Shown here in pieces: positions 46,148 through 54,699 of a DNA stretch of 64,000 nt. A program made the position numbers and the translations under genes. The first letter of the stretch is position 1. The number at the start of each line of letters is the position of its first letter. The stretch comes from JAFGKK01 sp964521085 (GTDB taxonomy: Bacteria > Chloroflexota > Anaerolineae > Anaerolineales > RBG-16-64-43). The notes below the pieces were generated by a model, which was not told the origin of the DNA, ran no database searches, and was given only the letters and a program-made list of their open reading frames with translations. The stretch covers positions 62,001-126,000 of the forward strand of contig CAZFPL010000001.1 of NCBI GenBank assembly GCA_964521085.1, in the 5' to 3' direction.

Positions 46148-47146
46148 ATGTCCACCTATATCCCACCCACCCAGCGGCGTGAAAAAAGCCCGCATCTTCC
46201 CTTCGGGGATATGCGCCAGACCCCGTTCTATGGAAAAGACATCATCTCCGTCTCCCAATTCGACCGGAGCGGATTGGAATACGTGTTCGGCGTGGCCGAG
46301 GAAATGCGTTCCATGGTGGAGCATGTCGGAACGTTTGATCTCCTCAAAGGGAAGATCCTGGCCAATCTGTTTTACGAACCTTCCACCCGCACCTCCTCCT
46401 CCTTCATGGCCGCGATGCAGCGGCTCGGCGGGAGTGTGATCCCGATCAACGAGGTGCGCTATTCCTCGGTGGCCAAGGGGGAATCCCTTCCGGATACCGT
46501 GCGCACGCTCGAATCCTACGCCGATGTGATTGTCATCCGCCATCCGGAGGTGGGCGCCGCCGCCATCGCCGCCCAGTACTGCCGCAAGCCGATCATCAAC
46601 GCCGGCGACGGCGTGGGCGAGCATCCCACCCAGGCGCTGCTCGATCTGTTCACCGTCCGCGAGGAGCTCGGCCGCACCGACGGACTCACCGTGACGATGC
46701 TCGGCGACCTGAAGTACGGCCGCACCGTGCATTCGCTTTCGCGGCTGCTTTCGCTGTTCCAGACCAAGGTCCACTGCGTCTCGCCCGACATTCTGCGCAT
46801 GCCGGCCGACCTCGTGGCCGAACTGAAAGCCCGGGGGATGTCGATCCAGGAGCATACCACTCTGGAAAAAGTCCTTCCCGAAACCGATGTGCTGTATGTG
46901 ACCCGCGTGCAGAAGGAACGCTTCGAGGATCCGGCGGTGTATGAATCCGTCAAGAGCGCCTTCGTCATCACGCCCGAGACGTTGAAAGCCGCGAAGGCTC
47001 AGATGATCGTGATGCACCCGCTCCCGCGCGTCGGTGAAATCGCGATGGAACTGGACGCCGATCCGCGGGCGGCTTATTTCCGCCAGATGGAGTACGGCCT
47101 CTACACCCGCATGGCGCTTCTGGCGATGGTGCTGGGGAAGGCCTAA
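46148..47146 (+). CDS. pyrB: Aspartate carbamoyltransferase catalytic subunit
   Basis: 332-residue enzyme forming carbamoyl aspartate from carbamoyl phosphate and aspartate (step 2). Carbamoyl-phosphate loop FYEPSTRTSSSF, the HPxQ-type site EHPTQALLDLFT, and VMHPLPRVGEI near the C-terminus are intact. Length is normal; no pyrI regulatory gene is adjacent, so allosteric control may differ from E. coli. Starts 43 nt after pyrC. Confidence 0.95.
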   Translation: MSTYIPPTQRREKSPHLPFGDMRQTPFYGKDIISVSQFDRSGLEYVFGVAEEMRSMVEHVGTFDLLKGKILANLFYEPSTRTSSSFMAAMQRLGGSVIPINEVRYSSVAKGESLPDTVRTLESYADVIVIRHPEVGAAAIAAQYCRKPIINAGDGVGEHPTQALLDLFTVREELGRTDGLTVTMLGDLKYGRTVHSLSRLLSLFQTKVHCVSPDILRMPADLVAELKARGMSIQEHTTLEKVLPETDVLYVTRVQKERFEDPAVYESVKSAFVITPETLKAAKAQMIVMHPLPRVGEIAMELDADPRAAYFRQMEYGLYTRMALLAMVLGKA

Positions 47147-47163
47147 ACCGACCATGAACGATG

Positions 47164-47208
47164 GACGATGGACCATTGCCCGTGGATTGCTTGCCATGGT
47201 CCATCGTC
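47164..47208. repeat. Inverted repeat between pyrB and pyrFE
   Basis: Perfect 13-bp arms GACGATGGACCAT (47164-47176) and ATGGTCCATCGTC (47196-47208) with a 19-nt loop. The GATGGACCAT motif is of the short palindromic, dispersed type. Only one clear copy is in the window. Confidence 0.7.
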
Positions 47209-47244
47209 TACGGTCTGTGTTCCTGGAGGAGGCGAATCCATCTC

Positions 47245-48639
47245 ATGACAAAATTCTCAGCCCTGCTTGATCAACGAGCGCATGCGGTTCAATCTCTACT
47301 CTGCGTCGGCTTGGATCCGCATCCGGATCTGCTCTCCGGCCCGACGGCCGCCGCGGCAAAGGAATTCTGCCTGCGGATCGTCCGCGAAACGGCGGAGGTG
47401 GCGCTTGCATTCAAACCCAATATCGCGTTCTTTGAAGCGTTCGGATCGGAAGGCTTGCGCGCGTTGGCGGAGGTGATCGCCGAGTGCCGCGGGCGCACCG
47501 TGCCGGTAATCCTCGACGCCAAGCGCGGCGACATCGGCGATACATCGAAAGCCTATGCGCGAATGGCCTTTGAAATACTGGATGCGGATGCGGTTACGGT
47601 CAATCCGCTCATGGGCGGGGATTCGGTTGCGCCGTTTCTGGAAAAAGAGGAGCGCGGGGCGTTTATTTTGTGCCGCACCTCGAACCCCGGTGCGGCCGAG
47701 TTGCAGCTGCGGTACGTGGACGGGATCCCGCTGTTTGAGAGGGTGGTCGAACTGGCGAAGTCGTGGAACACGCGCGCCAACGTTGGGCTGGTCGTGGGGG
47801 CGACCGATCCGGCGGCGGTCGGGCGTGTGCGGATGCTTGCTCCAGATATGTGGCTGCTTGTCCCGGGGGTGGGCGCGCAGGGCGGGGATTTGCGCGCCGC
47901 GCTGGATGCCGGCTTGCGCTCTGACGGGCTGGGAATGCTGATCAACGTTTCGCGCTCGCTGGCCAAAGCGGAAAATCCGCGGGCGGAAGCCGAGGGGTTG
48001 GTCGCGGTTATGCGCGAGGCGATGAAAGCCCCGCGCGGAAAGAAAACAGGTCCTTCTCCGACGCAGATCGAAGTGGCGGAAATCCTGAGCGCGTCCGGCT
48101 GCGTCAAATTCGGCAATTTCACACTCAAATCCGGCAAACAATCGCCGATCTACCTGGATCTCCGGCGGTTTGTCTCCTACCCCGGCCTGCTGGCCCGCGC
48201 GGCGGCGGTGTATGTCCCGCTCTTGCGGGAATTGTCATTCGACCGCATCGCCGGGCTGCCGTATGCCGCGCTTCCGATCGCCACCGCCATCAGCCTGCAG
48301 ACCGGCTGGCCGATGATCTACCCGCGCAAGGAAGTCAAGGATTACGGGACCAAGGCGCAGATCGAGGGAGACCATAACGAGGGTGAACGCATCGTGATGG
48401 TCGACGACGTGGTGACCACCGGCGGGGCGAAGCTCGAGGCGCTCGAAAAACTGCGCGGCGCGGGCCTGGTAGTGGAAGATCTGGTGGTGCTGGTCGACCG
48501 TGAATCCGGCGGCGCCGAGAGCCTGAAGGAAATGGGCGTCAAGCTGCACGCGGCAGCGCGCCTGCGGGATCTGCTCCCGATCTGGCAATCCCAGAACAAA
48601 CTTACCGCCGAGCAGGTGAAGCAGGTGATGGAAGGGTGA
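47245..48639 (+). CDS. pyrFE: Fused orotidine-5'-phosphate decarboxylase/orotate phosphoribosyltransferase (PyrF-PyrE)
   Basis: 464-residue bifunctional enzyme for the last two steps of UMP synthesis. The N-terminal half is a type-2 PyrF: LLCVGLDPHPDLL, AFKPNIAFFE and the catalytic DAKRGDIGDT. After a linker (KAPRGKKTGPSPTQ) the C-terminal half is PyrE: LKSGKQSPIYLDLR and the PRPP loop IVMVDDVVTTGGAKLE. The order decarboxylase-then-transferase is reversed relative to animal UMP synthase. ATG 47245 follows GGAGGAGG; an upstream frame runs through the repeat. Confidence 0.95.
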   Translation: MTKFSALLDQRAHAVQSLLCVGLDPHPDLLSGPTAAAAKEFCLRIVRETAEVALAFKPNIAFFEAFGSEGLRALAEVIAECRGRTVPVILDAKRGDIGDTSKAYARMAFEILDADAVTVNPLMGGDSVAPFLEKEERGAFILCRTSNPGAAELQLRYVDGIPLFERVVELAKSWNTRANVGLVVGATDPAAVGRVRMLAPDMWLLVPGVGAQGGDLRAALDAGLRSDGLGMLINVSRSLAKAENPRAEAEGLVAVMREAMKAPRGKKTGPSPTQIEVAEILSASGCVKFGNFTLKSGKQSPIYLDLRRFVSYPGLLARAAAVYVPLLRELSFDRIAGLPYAALPIATAISLQTGWPMIYPRKEVKDYGTKAQIEGDHNEGERIVMVDDVVTTGGAKLEALEKLRGAGLVVEDLVVLVDRESGGAESLKEMGVKLHAAARLRDLLPIWQSQNKLTAEQVKQVMEG

Positions 48640-48730
48640 CCCCCTGTGGTCCCCCCATTTCACTTCGTGATATGGAGGGACGTGATTTCGGGGGGAGGGG
48701 TTTTCCGCGCGGGCATGAATGCCCGCGCTA

Positions 48731-48813
48731 ATAAACGATGCCCGTTCGGGGCAAAGGAAGACGACAAAAAATGCCCGCCCTCGGCTGAGAAGCCGAGGGC
48801 GGGCATCGTTTAT
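48731..48813. repeat. Nested palindromic repeat between convergent pyr arms
   Basis: Outer 14-bp arms (ATAAACGATGCCCG at 48731-48744 and its reverse complement at 48800-48813) enclose an inner perfect 16-bp hairpin (48771-48806, loop GAGA). Flanking hairpins GGGCATGAATGCCC (about 48711-48724) and CCGGGATTTATCCCGG (about 48818-48834) extend the structured block. It probably acts as a two-way terminator between pyrFE (+) and pyrD (-) and looks like a dispersed repeat. Confidence 0.8.
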
Positions 48814-48859
48814 CAGTGCCGGGATTTATCCCGGCGGGAAAATGGAGATGAAGAGAGGG

Positions 48860-49780
48860 TTACACCGCCTTCCCGATCAACTCGCTCACCGACGCAATCC
48901 CCTTGCGTTTCATATACGCCAGGATCCCCTTCGCCACATCCTCGAAGACGTTCGGGCGGCGGAACATCGCCGTCCCGATCCCGACGCAGGTCGCGCCGGC
49001 CAGGATCAGCTCCAGCGCTTCCTCGGCGTTCGTGACTCCCCCCAAGCCGATTATCCCGATATTGTTTTTCTTGCAGCACGAGGTGTAGCACTTATACACC
49101 GCGTACACCGCGACGGGATGGATCCCGATCCCGCTCAACCCGCCGATTTTATTCGCCAGCGCCGGCTTCTGCTTCTCGACGTCGATCGCCATCCCGCGCA
49201 GGGTGTTAATCACGCACAGCGCGTTCGCCCCGCCGTCGACTGCTGCCTGGGCGATCGACGCGATGTCGGTGACGTTGGGCGTCAGTTTGACGATCAGCGT
49301 TTTTCCGGGGACGACTTTCTTCACGCGCCCGACGAGCTCTTCCAGGACCGAGGAGTCACAGCCGAATTCGATCCCGCCCTTTTCGAGGTTCGGGCAGGAG
49401 ACGTTGAGCTCGATGGCGTGGATTTCCTCCCGGGCGTTAAGAATTTGTGCGCATTGAACGTACTCATCGATCTCGGATCCCGATACGCTGGCAATCACCG
49501 GTACTTCGAGCGCACGCAGTTTGGGGATCTCTTCCGCGACAAACACCGCGATCCCCGGGTTCTGTATCCCGATCGCGTTCAACATCCCGGCCCGCGTTTC
49601 GGCGATGCGCGGCTCCGGGTTGCCCGCCCGCGGGTGAAGCGATACGCTCTTGGTCACGGCCGCGCTCATATAAGGCGCGCAAGCAGCCAGCGGTTCATAG
49701 TCCAGGCTGTAAACGCCCGAGGCCGAGACGAGTGGAGTTCCCAGCCGCAATCCGCCGAGTATGACGTCTAATCCTTCCAT
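48860..49780 (-). CDS. pyrD: Dihydroorotate dehydrogenase, class 1B catalytic subunit
   Basis: 306-residue flavoprotein oxidising dihydroorotate to orotate (step 4). FMN and active-site motifs of class 1: LGTPLVSASGVYSLD, the catalytic-Cys loop AIELNVSCPNLEKGG, and VNTLRG. A class 1B enzyme needs PyrK to pass electrons to NAD+, and a PyrK domain is encoded by the overlapping upstream gene (13-nt overlap). ATG 49780 gives the usual N-terminus MEGLDVILGG; a longer frame to 49924 lies inside that gene. Confidence 0.92.
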   Translation of the reverse strand: MEGLDVILGGLRLGTPLVSASGVYSLDYEPLAACAPYMSAAVTKSVSLHPRAGNPEPRIAETRAGMLNAIGIQNPGIAVFVAEEIPKLRALEVPVIASVSGSEIDEYVQCAQILNAREEIHAIELNVSCPNLEKGGIEFGCDSSVLEELVGRVKKVVPGKTLIVKLTPNVTDIASIAQAAVDGGANALCVINTLRGMAIDVEKQKPALANKIGGLSGIGIHPVAVYAVYKCYTSCCKKNNIGIIGLGGVTNAEEALELILAGATCVGIGTAMFRRPNVFEDVAKGILAYMKRKGIASVSELIGKAV

Positions 49781-52700
49781 ACGATATCCCTCGCTTGGAA
49801 AACCGGTCCCTCGCGGCAAACCCGCTTCTTGCGGGTGGTGCCGTCCGGAAGCATAACCGTTGCGGTGCAGGAATAACAGGCGCCGATCCCGCACGCCATG
49901 CGTTCCTCGAGCGAAACCTCGCACTCAAGCGAATATCGTGCGGCAATCTCCGCGACCGCCCGCAGCATCCCTGCCGGCCCGCAGGCGTAGAGGCGTACGC
50001 TTTCGCGTGGGACGCACCCACCGCGGATGCCCCGCTCGAGCATCTCCGTGACGAGCCCCTTCTCGCCGGCGGAGCCGTCGTCGGTGCAAACGGTGAGGAT
50101 TTGGGCGCCGATCTCGCGGGACTCCTCCCGCACCGCCTGCAGGATCTCGCGGCCGCTGTCTTCCGATTCCGCGCCGCGGGTGACCGCCAGGTTGAGCATT
50201 TCTTTTTCGACCGCGCCGACGTAGACCAGCACGTCCTTTCCGCAAAACCGGAGCCATTCAGCCAGCGCGGCCAGCGGCGCGATTCCGATCCCGCCGGCGA
50301 CGATCACCGCGGTGTGTTCTTCGCCGATGGAAAATCCGTTTCCGCATGGGCCGATCGCGTCGAGAACCGCCCCTTTGCGTATGCGGCTCAGGAGTTCCGT
50401 TCCCTCGCCGACCACCCGGTACAGGAAATCGAGCCGCGACGGGTGATCCACTAGGCCGCGGCGCACTTCTTCCGGAATGTCGCTTGCCCAGGCCAGAGCA
50501 GCCGAGTCGAACCCGGGATATTTCGCGCGGTGAATGCTGAGCGGCCGCCGCAGGGTCAGCGGATAGCGGCGCGCATTTCCGGCGTTTGGATCGCAGATGA
50601 TGTGGAAGAACTGGCCGGGACGATAATCCAACTCGGCGCCCTTCGGCAATTCCACGGTCATCAAGTAATGCCGGTCGCAAATTTTTCTGTTTTGAACGAC
50701 TTTCAGTTTCCAATCAGCCGAACTCGCACCATGGGGTTGCGCACTGGTATCCCCCGTTCCGGGAGTTTCTTCCAGGGGTATCAATCCTGCCGATAATTTC
50801 TTTCCAAGCTGAGGGTGATTACTGCTCCATTCCCATATCCCGCGTTCCAGGTTCAGGAAGGAAAGCGCCCCCCAATGGGAAATGTTTCCGTCCTTGCGCC
50901 GGCTGCCAACGAGGATCTCCTTCCCGCCAAGAGTGAATTCCACCGTCCGGTCACGGGCGGTTTTCCAGAGGATGCCGCTCGCGGAGCCTTTCCGCGCGCG
51001 GACGGGATAACCCAACGCCTTGCCCAACGCACTCAGCAGACTCGTGGTGCGCGTCTTCCGGAGGCGGTCGATCTCCGCCGCCCGTATACCCGCACGGATC
51101 GCGTCCGTATCCTCCGGCGTCAGGCCTTCACGCGCCAACCGCCGGACCAGGATTTCGCGGGCAAAGTGGACTTCTCCATGATCGCCCGCCGCGAGAGACT
51201 CCGCATCAAGCGCAATCCGGCGCCAAGTGGCGGGGATCTTGCGTCCGCTGCCCGATCGAACCCTCCCCTTATGGAGGATAAATTTTCCATTCCGATATCG
51301 TGCGATGGATTCTGTCGCCTGCGCCAATAGGTCTTCGATCGAATATTTGGCGACGGACGCGATTTCCTCTTTCCCCAATAGCGGATAAAACGCATGCAGG
51401 ATTTTATCGGCCGAGGTTTTGGAACCGTGAAGCAGGAAGCGGATCCGCGCCGCGTCGGCAAGTGTCCGCCGCAGGGAGGACTCGGCGACCTTACCGGCGG
51501 GGATCGATTCGGTTTTTTGAACTGGTGACCGGAGGAGATACCCGCTGCGCGGATCGCGCCGGTTCGACGCCGGCGTATAAGAGATCTGCTCGACGGGCAG
51601 CCCGCTTTTTTCCAGCAGGTTCAACAGCCTGTGAAGGTCGGTTGCGCCATCACTCCCGCAGAAGATGTGTGCGCTGCATCCCGGTTTTGCCGTCCGGCGG
51701 ATGGTGCGGAATGCGGCCGACATGCTTTCGGCGGCCGTCGCGGTTGCCGCATCCTCCGCCCAGTCCAATTTCAACCAGGCGGCTTGGATCGCGGTCAGGA
51801 GACGCTCGCGGGCGGAGGGATCGGATGGCGACGCGCATACAACGCCGTCGATGGATCCCTCCGGCAACTGGTCGGCCGGCGAGCCCGAATCTTCACCGGT
51901 AAGAATTAAGACACTGGCGCGTCCGGATGCCAACTCGGTGAAGGATCGGCCGATCGAAGCGTCTTTCAGAATCCGATTGTTTTCCTTCTTCGCCTCATAC
52001 AATTTCCGGAAAGCGCCATCGAACGCCGGCCAGGGGTTTTCTTCCCGTTGCGATTCCATGCGCATTCGCTTGCCGATCGACTCCGACGGGGAAAGCGATT
52101 CCCGCGGGTCACTTGCCGGGAGTGCCGATGCGAAGGCGGCCTTGAGCACATCCCGCGCGGAGGAAACGGTCGATTCCTCGATGGCATGCAAGATGATGGA
52201 AAGCGACGCGACCGTACGCCGGTTGATGAAATCCTGGGGGCGGCTTGGAGAGGCATTTCCCGAGTAGAGATGCAGGACCGGATGCCAGAAGGGGATTTCA
52301 AGCCGGGGAATATCCGCATCCACGGATCGGTCGTCCGCATCCGGTTTCTTCATCAACCGTTTGCGCGAGCAGGCGCAGGAATATTCGATCCGGACGGGTT
52401 TCCCGTTTCCGCGGTGGACGGATTTGATGATCCCCTGTTTCCCGCATTTCGGGCAGGTGGTCGCGAACCATTGCGACAGGCTTTCCCGGCAGGCATCGTG
52501 TACATCCTGGAACGCCCACCGCAGACTGGGAAGACTGACAGGGCGAAGGAGGGTTTCGGCGAAGAACGCGGTGACGGGATTGCGCTCCAACGCGACCACG
52601 CGGCGGCCCAGGCGAAGGATTTCGACCGCCGTCGTCCCGGATGCGCTGAGGGGATCCAGGATGATGTCACGTTCGCCGGTGGAGGATCGGATGATTTCCG

Positions 52701-52809
52701 AGATCAGCTTCGAGGAAAACCCTGCCGCGTCGGGAAACGGTGTCGGTTTCATGGCAGGCGTTCGGTTCCCCGGCGGCTTGGATGAGCCGGAAGGACTGCA
52801 ACGATCCAT
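49768..52809 (-). CDS. Fusion of a degenerate DNA-methyltransferase-like domain with PyrK (dihydroorotate dehydrogenase electron-transfer subunit)
   Basis: 1013-residue protein in one uninterrupted frame. The N-terminal part resembles adenine-specific DNA methyltransferases: PTPFPDAAGFSSKLISEII, SAM motif I as DPLSASGTT (52-60, usually DPFxGSGTT), LERNP (74-78), and a Cys cluster C119/C122/C145/C147 (CPKC...CACS, likely zinc). The expected catalytic DPPY after IDxVV is replaced by CASPSD (about 325-330), so it is probably inactive. Residues about 700-1013 are a complete PyrK: FAD motif RPGQFF, NAD-binding VAGGIGIAPL and ACGPAGM, and the 2Fe-2S cluster CGIGACYSC plus a distal Cys in RVC. It overlaps pyrD by 13 nt and must supply its electron-transfer subunit. 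The start is uncertain (ATG 52752 also possible). Confidence 0.85.
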   Translation of the reverse strand: MDRCSPSGSSKPPGNRTPAMKPTPFPDAAGFSSKLISEIIRSSTGERDIILDPLSASGTTAVEILRLGRRVVALERNPVTAFFAETLLRPVSLPSLRWAFQDVHDACRESLSQWFATTCPKCGKQGIIKSVHRGNGKPVRIEYSCACSRKRLMKKPDADDRSVDADIPRLEIPFWHPVLHLYSGNASPSRPQDFINRRTVASLSIILHAIEESTVSSARDVLKAAFASALPASDPRESLSPSESIGKRMRMESQREENPWPAFDGAFRKLYEAKKENNRILKDASIGRSFTELASGRASVLILTGEDSGSPADQLPEGSIDGVVCASPSDPSARERLLTAIQAAWLKLDWAEDAATATAAESMSAAFRTIRRTAKPGCSAHIFCGSDGATDLHRLLNLLEKSGLPVEQISYTPASNRRDPRSGYLLRSPVQKTESIPAGKVAESSLRRTLADAARIRFLLHGSKTSADKILHAFYPLLGKEEIASVAKYSIEDLLAQATESIARYRNGKFILHKGRVRSGSGRKIPATWRRIALDAESLAAGDHGEVHFAREILVRRLAREGLTPEDTDAIRAGIRAAEIDRLRKTRTTSLLSALGKALGYPVRARKGSASGILWKTARDRTVEFTLGGKEILVGSRRKDGNISHWGALSFLNLERGIWEWSSNHPQLGKKLSAGLIPLEETPGTGDTSAQPHGASSADWKLKVVQNRKICDRHYLMTVELPKGAELDYRPGQFFHIICDPNAGNARRYPLTLRRPLSIHRAKYPGFDSAALAWASDIPEEVRRGLVDHPSRLDFLYRVVGEGTELLSRIRKGAVLDAIGPCGNGFSIGEEHTAVIVAGGIGIAPLAALAEWLRFCGKDVLVYVGAVEKEMLNLAVTRGAESEDSGREILQAVREESREIGAQILTVCTDDGSAGEKGLVTEMLERGIRGGCVPRESVRLYACGPAGMLRAVAEIAARYSLECEVSLEERMACGIGACYSCTATVMLPDGTTRKKRVCREGPVFQARDIVWKD

Positions 52810-53141
52810 TCGGAAAAAGGAGATTCGGGAGAATCAGGATTGAAACTGGGGGTGGAGTTCTTGGCCGGAGGTGAAAACACCCGAAAGGTGAACATTCCTT
52901 GGACCAATCCCCTGGAAATCGGTTTCCCGCTATCGTAAAAGCTGCAGAATAAGGCTTCCTTGAGGATTATATCAGGTCTATTTTTCCGGCATAACGTCAG
53001 CCCAAGAAACAGAAGTCCTCTTGAATCTTTCTTCCGAGTAAAAATGATAAAACTTCGTACGTTTCTGATTTCTTTCCGGTCGCTACGAAAATCACCCTAA
53101 TTTCAGGGAGTTTCCAGAACAAGGTATTTCATAGTAACTCC

Positions 53142-53170
53142 TTGACAAATGGGAAAAATGGATTTACGAT
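53142..53170 (+). promoter_or_regulatory. padR: Promoter of padR and the ABC exporter
   Basis: TTGACA (53142-53147) and TACGAT (53165-53170) are 17 nt apart. The -10 box is the first six bases of the palindromic operator, so repressor binding would block the polymerase directly. Ribosome-binding site GAAAGGCGGG follows at 53201-53210. Confidence 0.7.
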
Positions 53171-53200
53171 ACTATCACGATATATCGAGATAGTATCGTA
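53165..53200. promoter_or_regulatory. 36-bp near-perfect palindrome, PadR operator
   Basis: Arms TACGATACTATC (53165-53176) and GATAGTATCGTA (53189-53200) are perfect inverted repeats, and the centre holds CGATATATCG, itself palindromic; only one position on each side of the centre fails to pair. It overlaps the -10 box of the padR promoter. Such long palindromes with TATC/GATA halves suit PadR dimers, so autoregulation is very likely. Confidence 0.8.
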
Positions 53201-53213
53201 GAAAGGCGGGCTA

Positions 53214-53702
53214 TTGAATAGATATTCATATCGACGAAGAGAAAGCCGCTTTGAAAGGGGCGATATTAAGTATGTCGTCCTCGATCTCCTGCGGGATCGG
53301 CCAAGCTACGGATATGAAATCATCCGGGCGCTGGAAGACCGGTTCGGAGGGTTGTACACCCCCAGCGCCGGGACCGTGTATCCGACCCTGCAGATGTTGG
53401 AGGAAATGGGATATGTCACCTCCTTGCAATCGGAGGGGCGGAAAATATACACGATCACCCCGGCCGGCCTCCAGTTCCTTGAAGAACAAAAGAGCCAGGT
53501 GGCGGATGTCCGCGAACGGATGAGCGGCTGGTGGGACCGAAAATCCTCTTCCGTCGAGGTGCAAGACATGGTGGGCCGGATGAAGGATATGTTGAGGACG
53601 GTCAAGCACAACCGGCGTTATATGAGCCCGGAGAAATTGCAGCAGATCCGGGCGATACTGGAACGAGCACAGCGGGAAATCGAAGACCTGTTGAAAGACT
53701 GA
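53214..53702 (+). CDS. PadR-family transcriptional repressor
   Basis: 162-residue repressor. The winged helix matches PadR: YVVLDLLRDRPSYGYEII, GLYTPSAGTVYPTLQMLEEMGYV, GRKIYTITPAGLQFLEE. A C-terminal helical dimerisation tail (residues about 110-160) follows. Start is probably TTG 53214, 4 nt after a GGCGGG-type site; no ATG is near. It lies 70 nt upstream of an ABC exporter it probably controls together with itself, with the exported compound or a related one as likely inducer. Confidence 0.9.
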   Translation: MNRYSYRRRESRFERGDIKYVVLDLLRDRPSYGYEIIRALEDRFGGLYTPSAGTVYPTLQMLEEMGYVTSLQSEGRKIYTITPAGLQFLEEQKSQVADVRERMSGWWDRKSSSVEVQDMVGRMKDMLRTVKHNRRYMSPEKLQQIRAILERAQREIEDLLKD

Positions 53703-53772
53703 ACCCCGCTTAACCTGAAACAATCGAAATTCAGAACGAAAAACCGATCTTTTGGATACGGAGGATACCTTT

Positions 53773-54696
53773 ATGTCTGCGATCGAAGCACGGGATCTGA
53801 AAAAAGCCTACGGCGCCACCCGCGCCGTCGACGGGGTGAGCTTGTCCGTCGGGCAGGGGGAAATATTCGGAATGCTCGGACCGAACGGCGCCGGGAAGAC
53901 GACCACGACGGAAATCCTGGAAGGGCTGCGGGCGCCCGATTCCGGGACGGTTCGGGTGCTGGGGCTGGACGTTGCGCGCCAGCCGCAGAAAATCAAGGAG
54001 CGAATCGGCGTGCAACTCCAAACGACGGCGCTTTATCCGCGCCTGACGGTGCGTGAGGTGCTCGATCTGTTTGCCACCTTTTACCGGGGTGCGAGGCGTA
54101 GCACCGGCGAACTGATCGAGATGATGAACCTCGGCGAAAAACGGAACACCCAGAGCAAAGACCTCTCTGGCGGCCAGCGCCAGAGGCTTTCCGTCGCCCT
54201 GGCGCTCATCAATAAACCCGAGATCCTCTTTCTCGACGAGCCCACGACCGGCCTGGATCCTCAGGCGCGCCGCAGCCTGTGGGAAGTCATCCGTGGCGTC
54301 AACCGCGAGGGAACGACGGTGTTCATCACGACTCACTACATGGATGAAGCCCAAACCCTCTGCCACCGCGTGGCCGTCGTCGACGGCGGACGGATCATCG
54401 CGCTGGATTCGCCGGCCGCATTGATCCAGCAGTCCTTCCGCGAAACCGCGATCGAATTCGATCAGAAGGGCGACAAGGCGCCGGAGGGCACCTTCCGCAG
54501 CCTGAAGGGCGTCACCCGCCCGGCGGTGCGCGAAAACGGCCATGTCACGATCTATACCGACAACGCCACCCTAACCCTCGGCGGATTGACGGATCTGGCG
54601 GAAGCCGGCGCGATCCGCTTCGACGACCTGCACCTGCGCCGGGCCACCTTGGAAGACGTGTTCCTCAAATTAACCGGAAAACGCATTCGGGAGTAA
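53773..54696 (+). CDS. ABC exporter ATPase (DrrA-like)
   Basis: 307-residue ATPase of the drug/antibiotic exporter branch. Walker A GPNGAGKT (36-43), signature LSGGQRQRL, Walker B ILFLDEPTTGLDP and H-loop TTHYMDE are intact; the C-terminal DrrA-like extension ends LEDVFLKLTGK. ATG 53773 follows GGAGG. It pairs with one ABC-2 permease 3 nt downstream and is under the PadR operator, the usual arrangement for toxic-compound efflux. Confidence 0.94.
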   Translation: MSAIEARDLKKAYGATRAVDGVSLSVGQGEIFGMLGPNGAGKTTTTEILEGLRAPDSGTVRVLGLDVARQPQKIKERIGVQLQTTALYPRLTVREVLDLFATFYRGARRSTGELIEMMNLGEKRNTQSKDLSGGQRQRLSVALALINKPEILFLDEPTTGLDPQARRSLWEVIRGVNREGTTVFITTHYMDEAQTLCHRVAVVDGGRIIALDSPAALIQQSFRETAIEFDQKGDKAPEGTFRSLKGVTRPAVRENGHVTIYTDNATLTLGGLTDLAEAGAIRFDDLHLRRATLEDVFLKLTGKRIRE

Positions 54697-54699
54697 ACC

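Larger units (their letters stand above)
52810..53213. other. Divergent intergenic region (pyrK-fusion gene / padR)
   Basis: About 400 bp. The right end holds the PadR promoter and operator. The left 330 bp should contain the promoter of the pyrK-fusion/pyrD arm on the minus strand; I found no convincing one and no terminator-like leader such as the one in front of pyrC. Confidence 0.5.

Noticed and set aside
46085..47197. 370-codon minus-strand frame over pyrB
   Set aside because: Antisense of a certain pyrB; GC-rich shadow. The plus-strand frame 62389-63576 over the kinase-like gene is rejected likewise.
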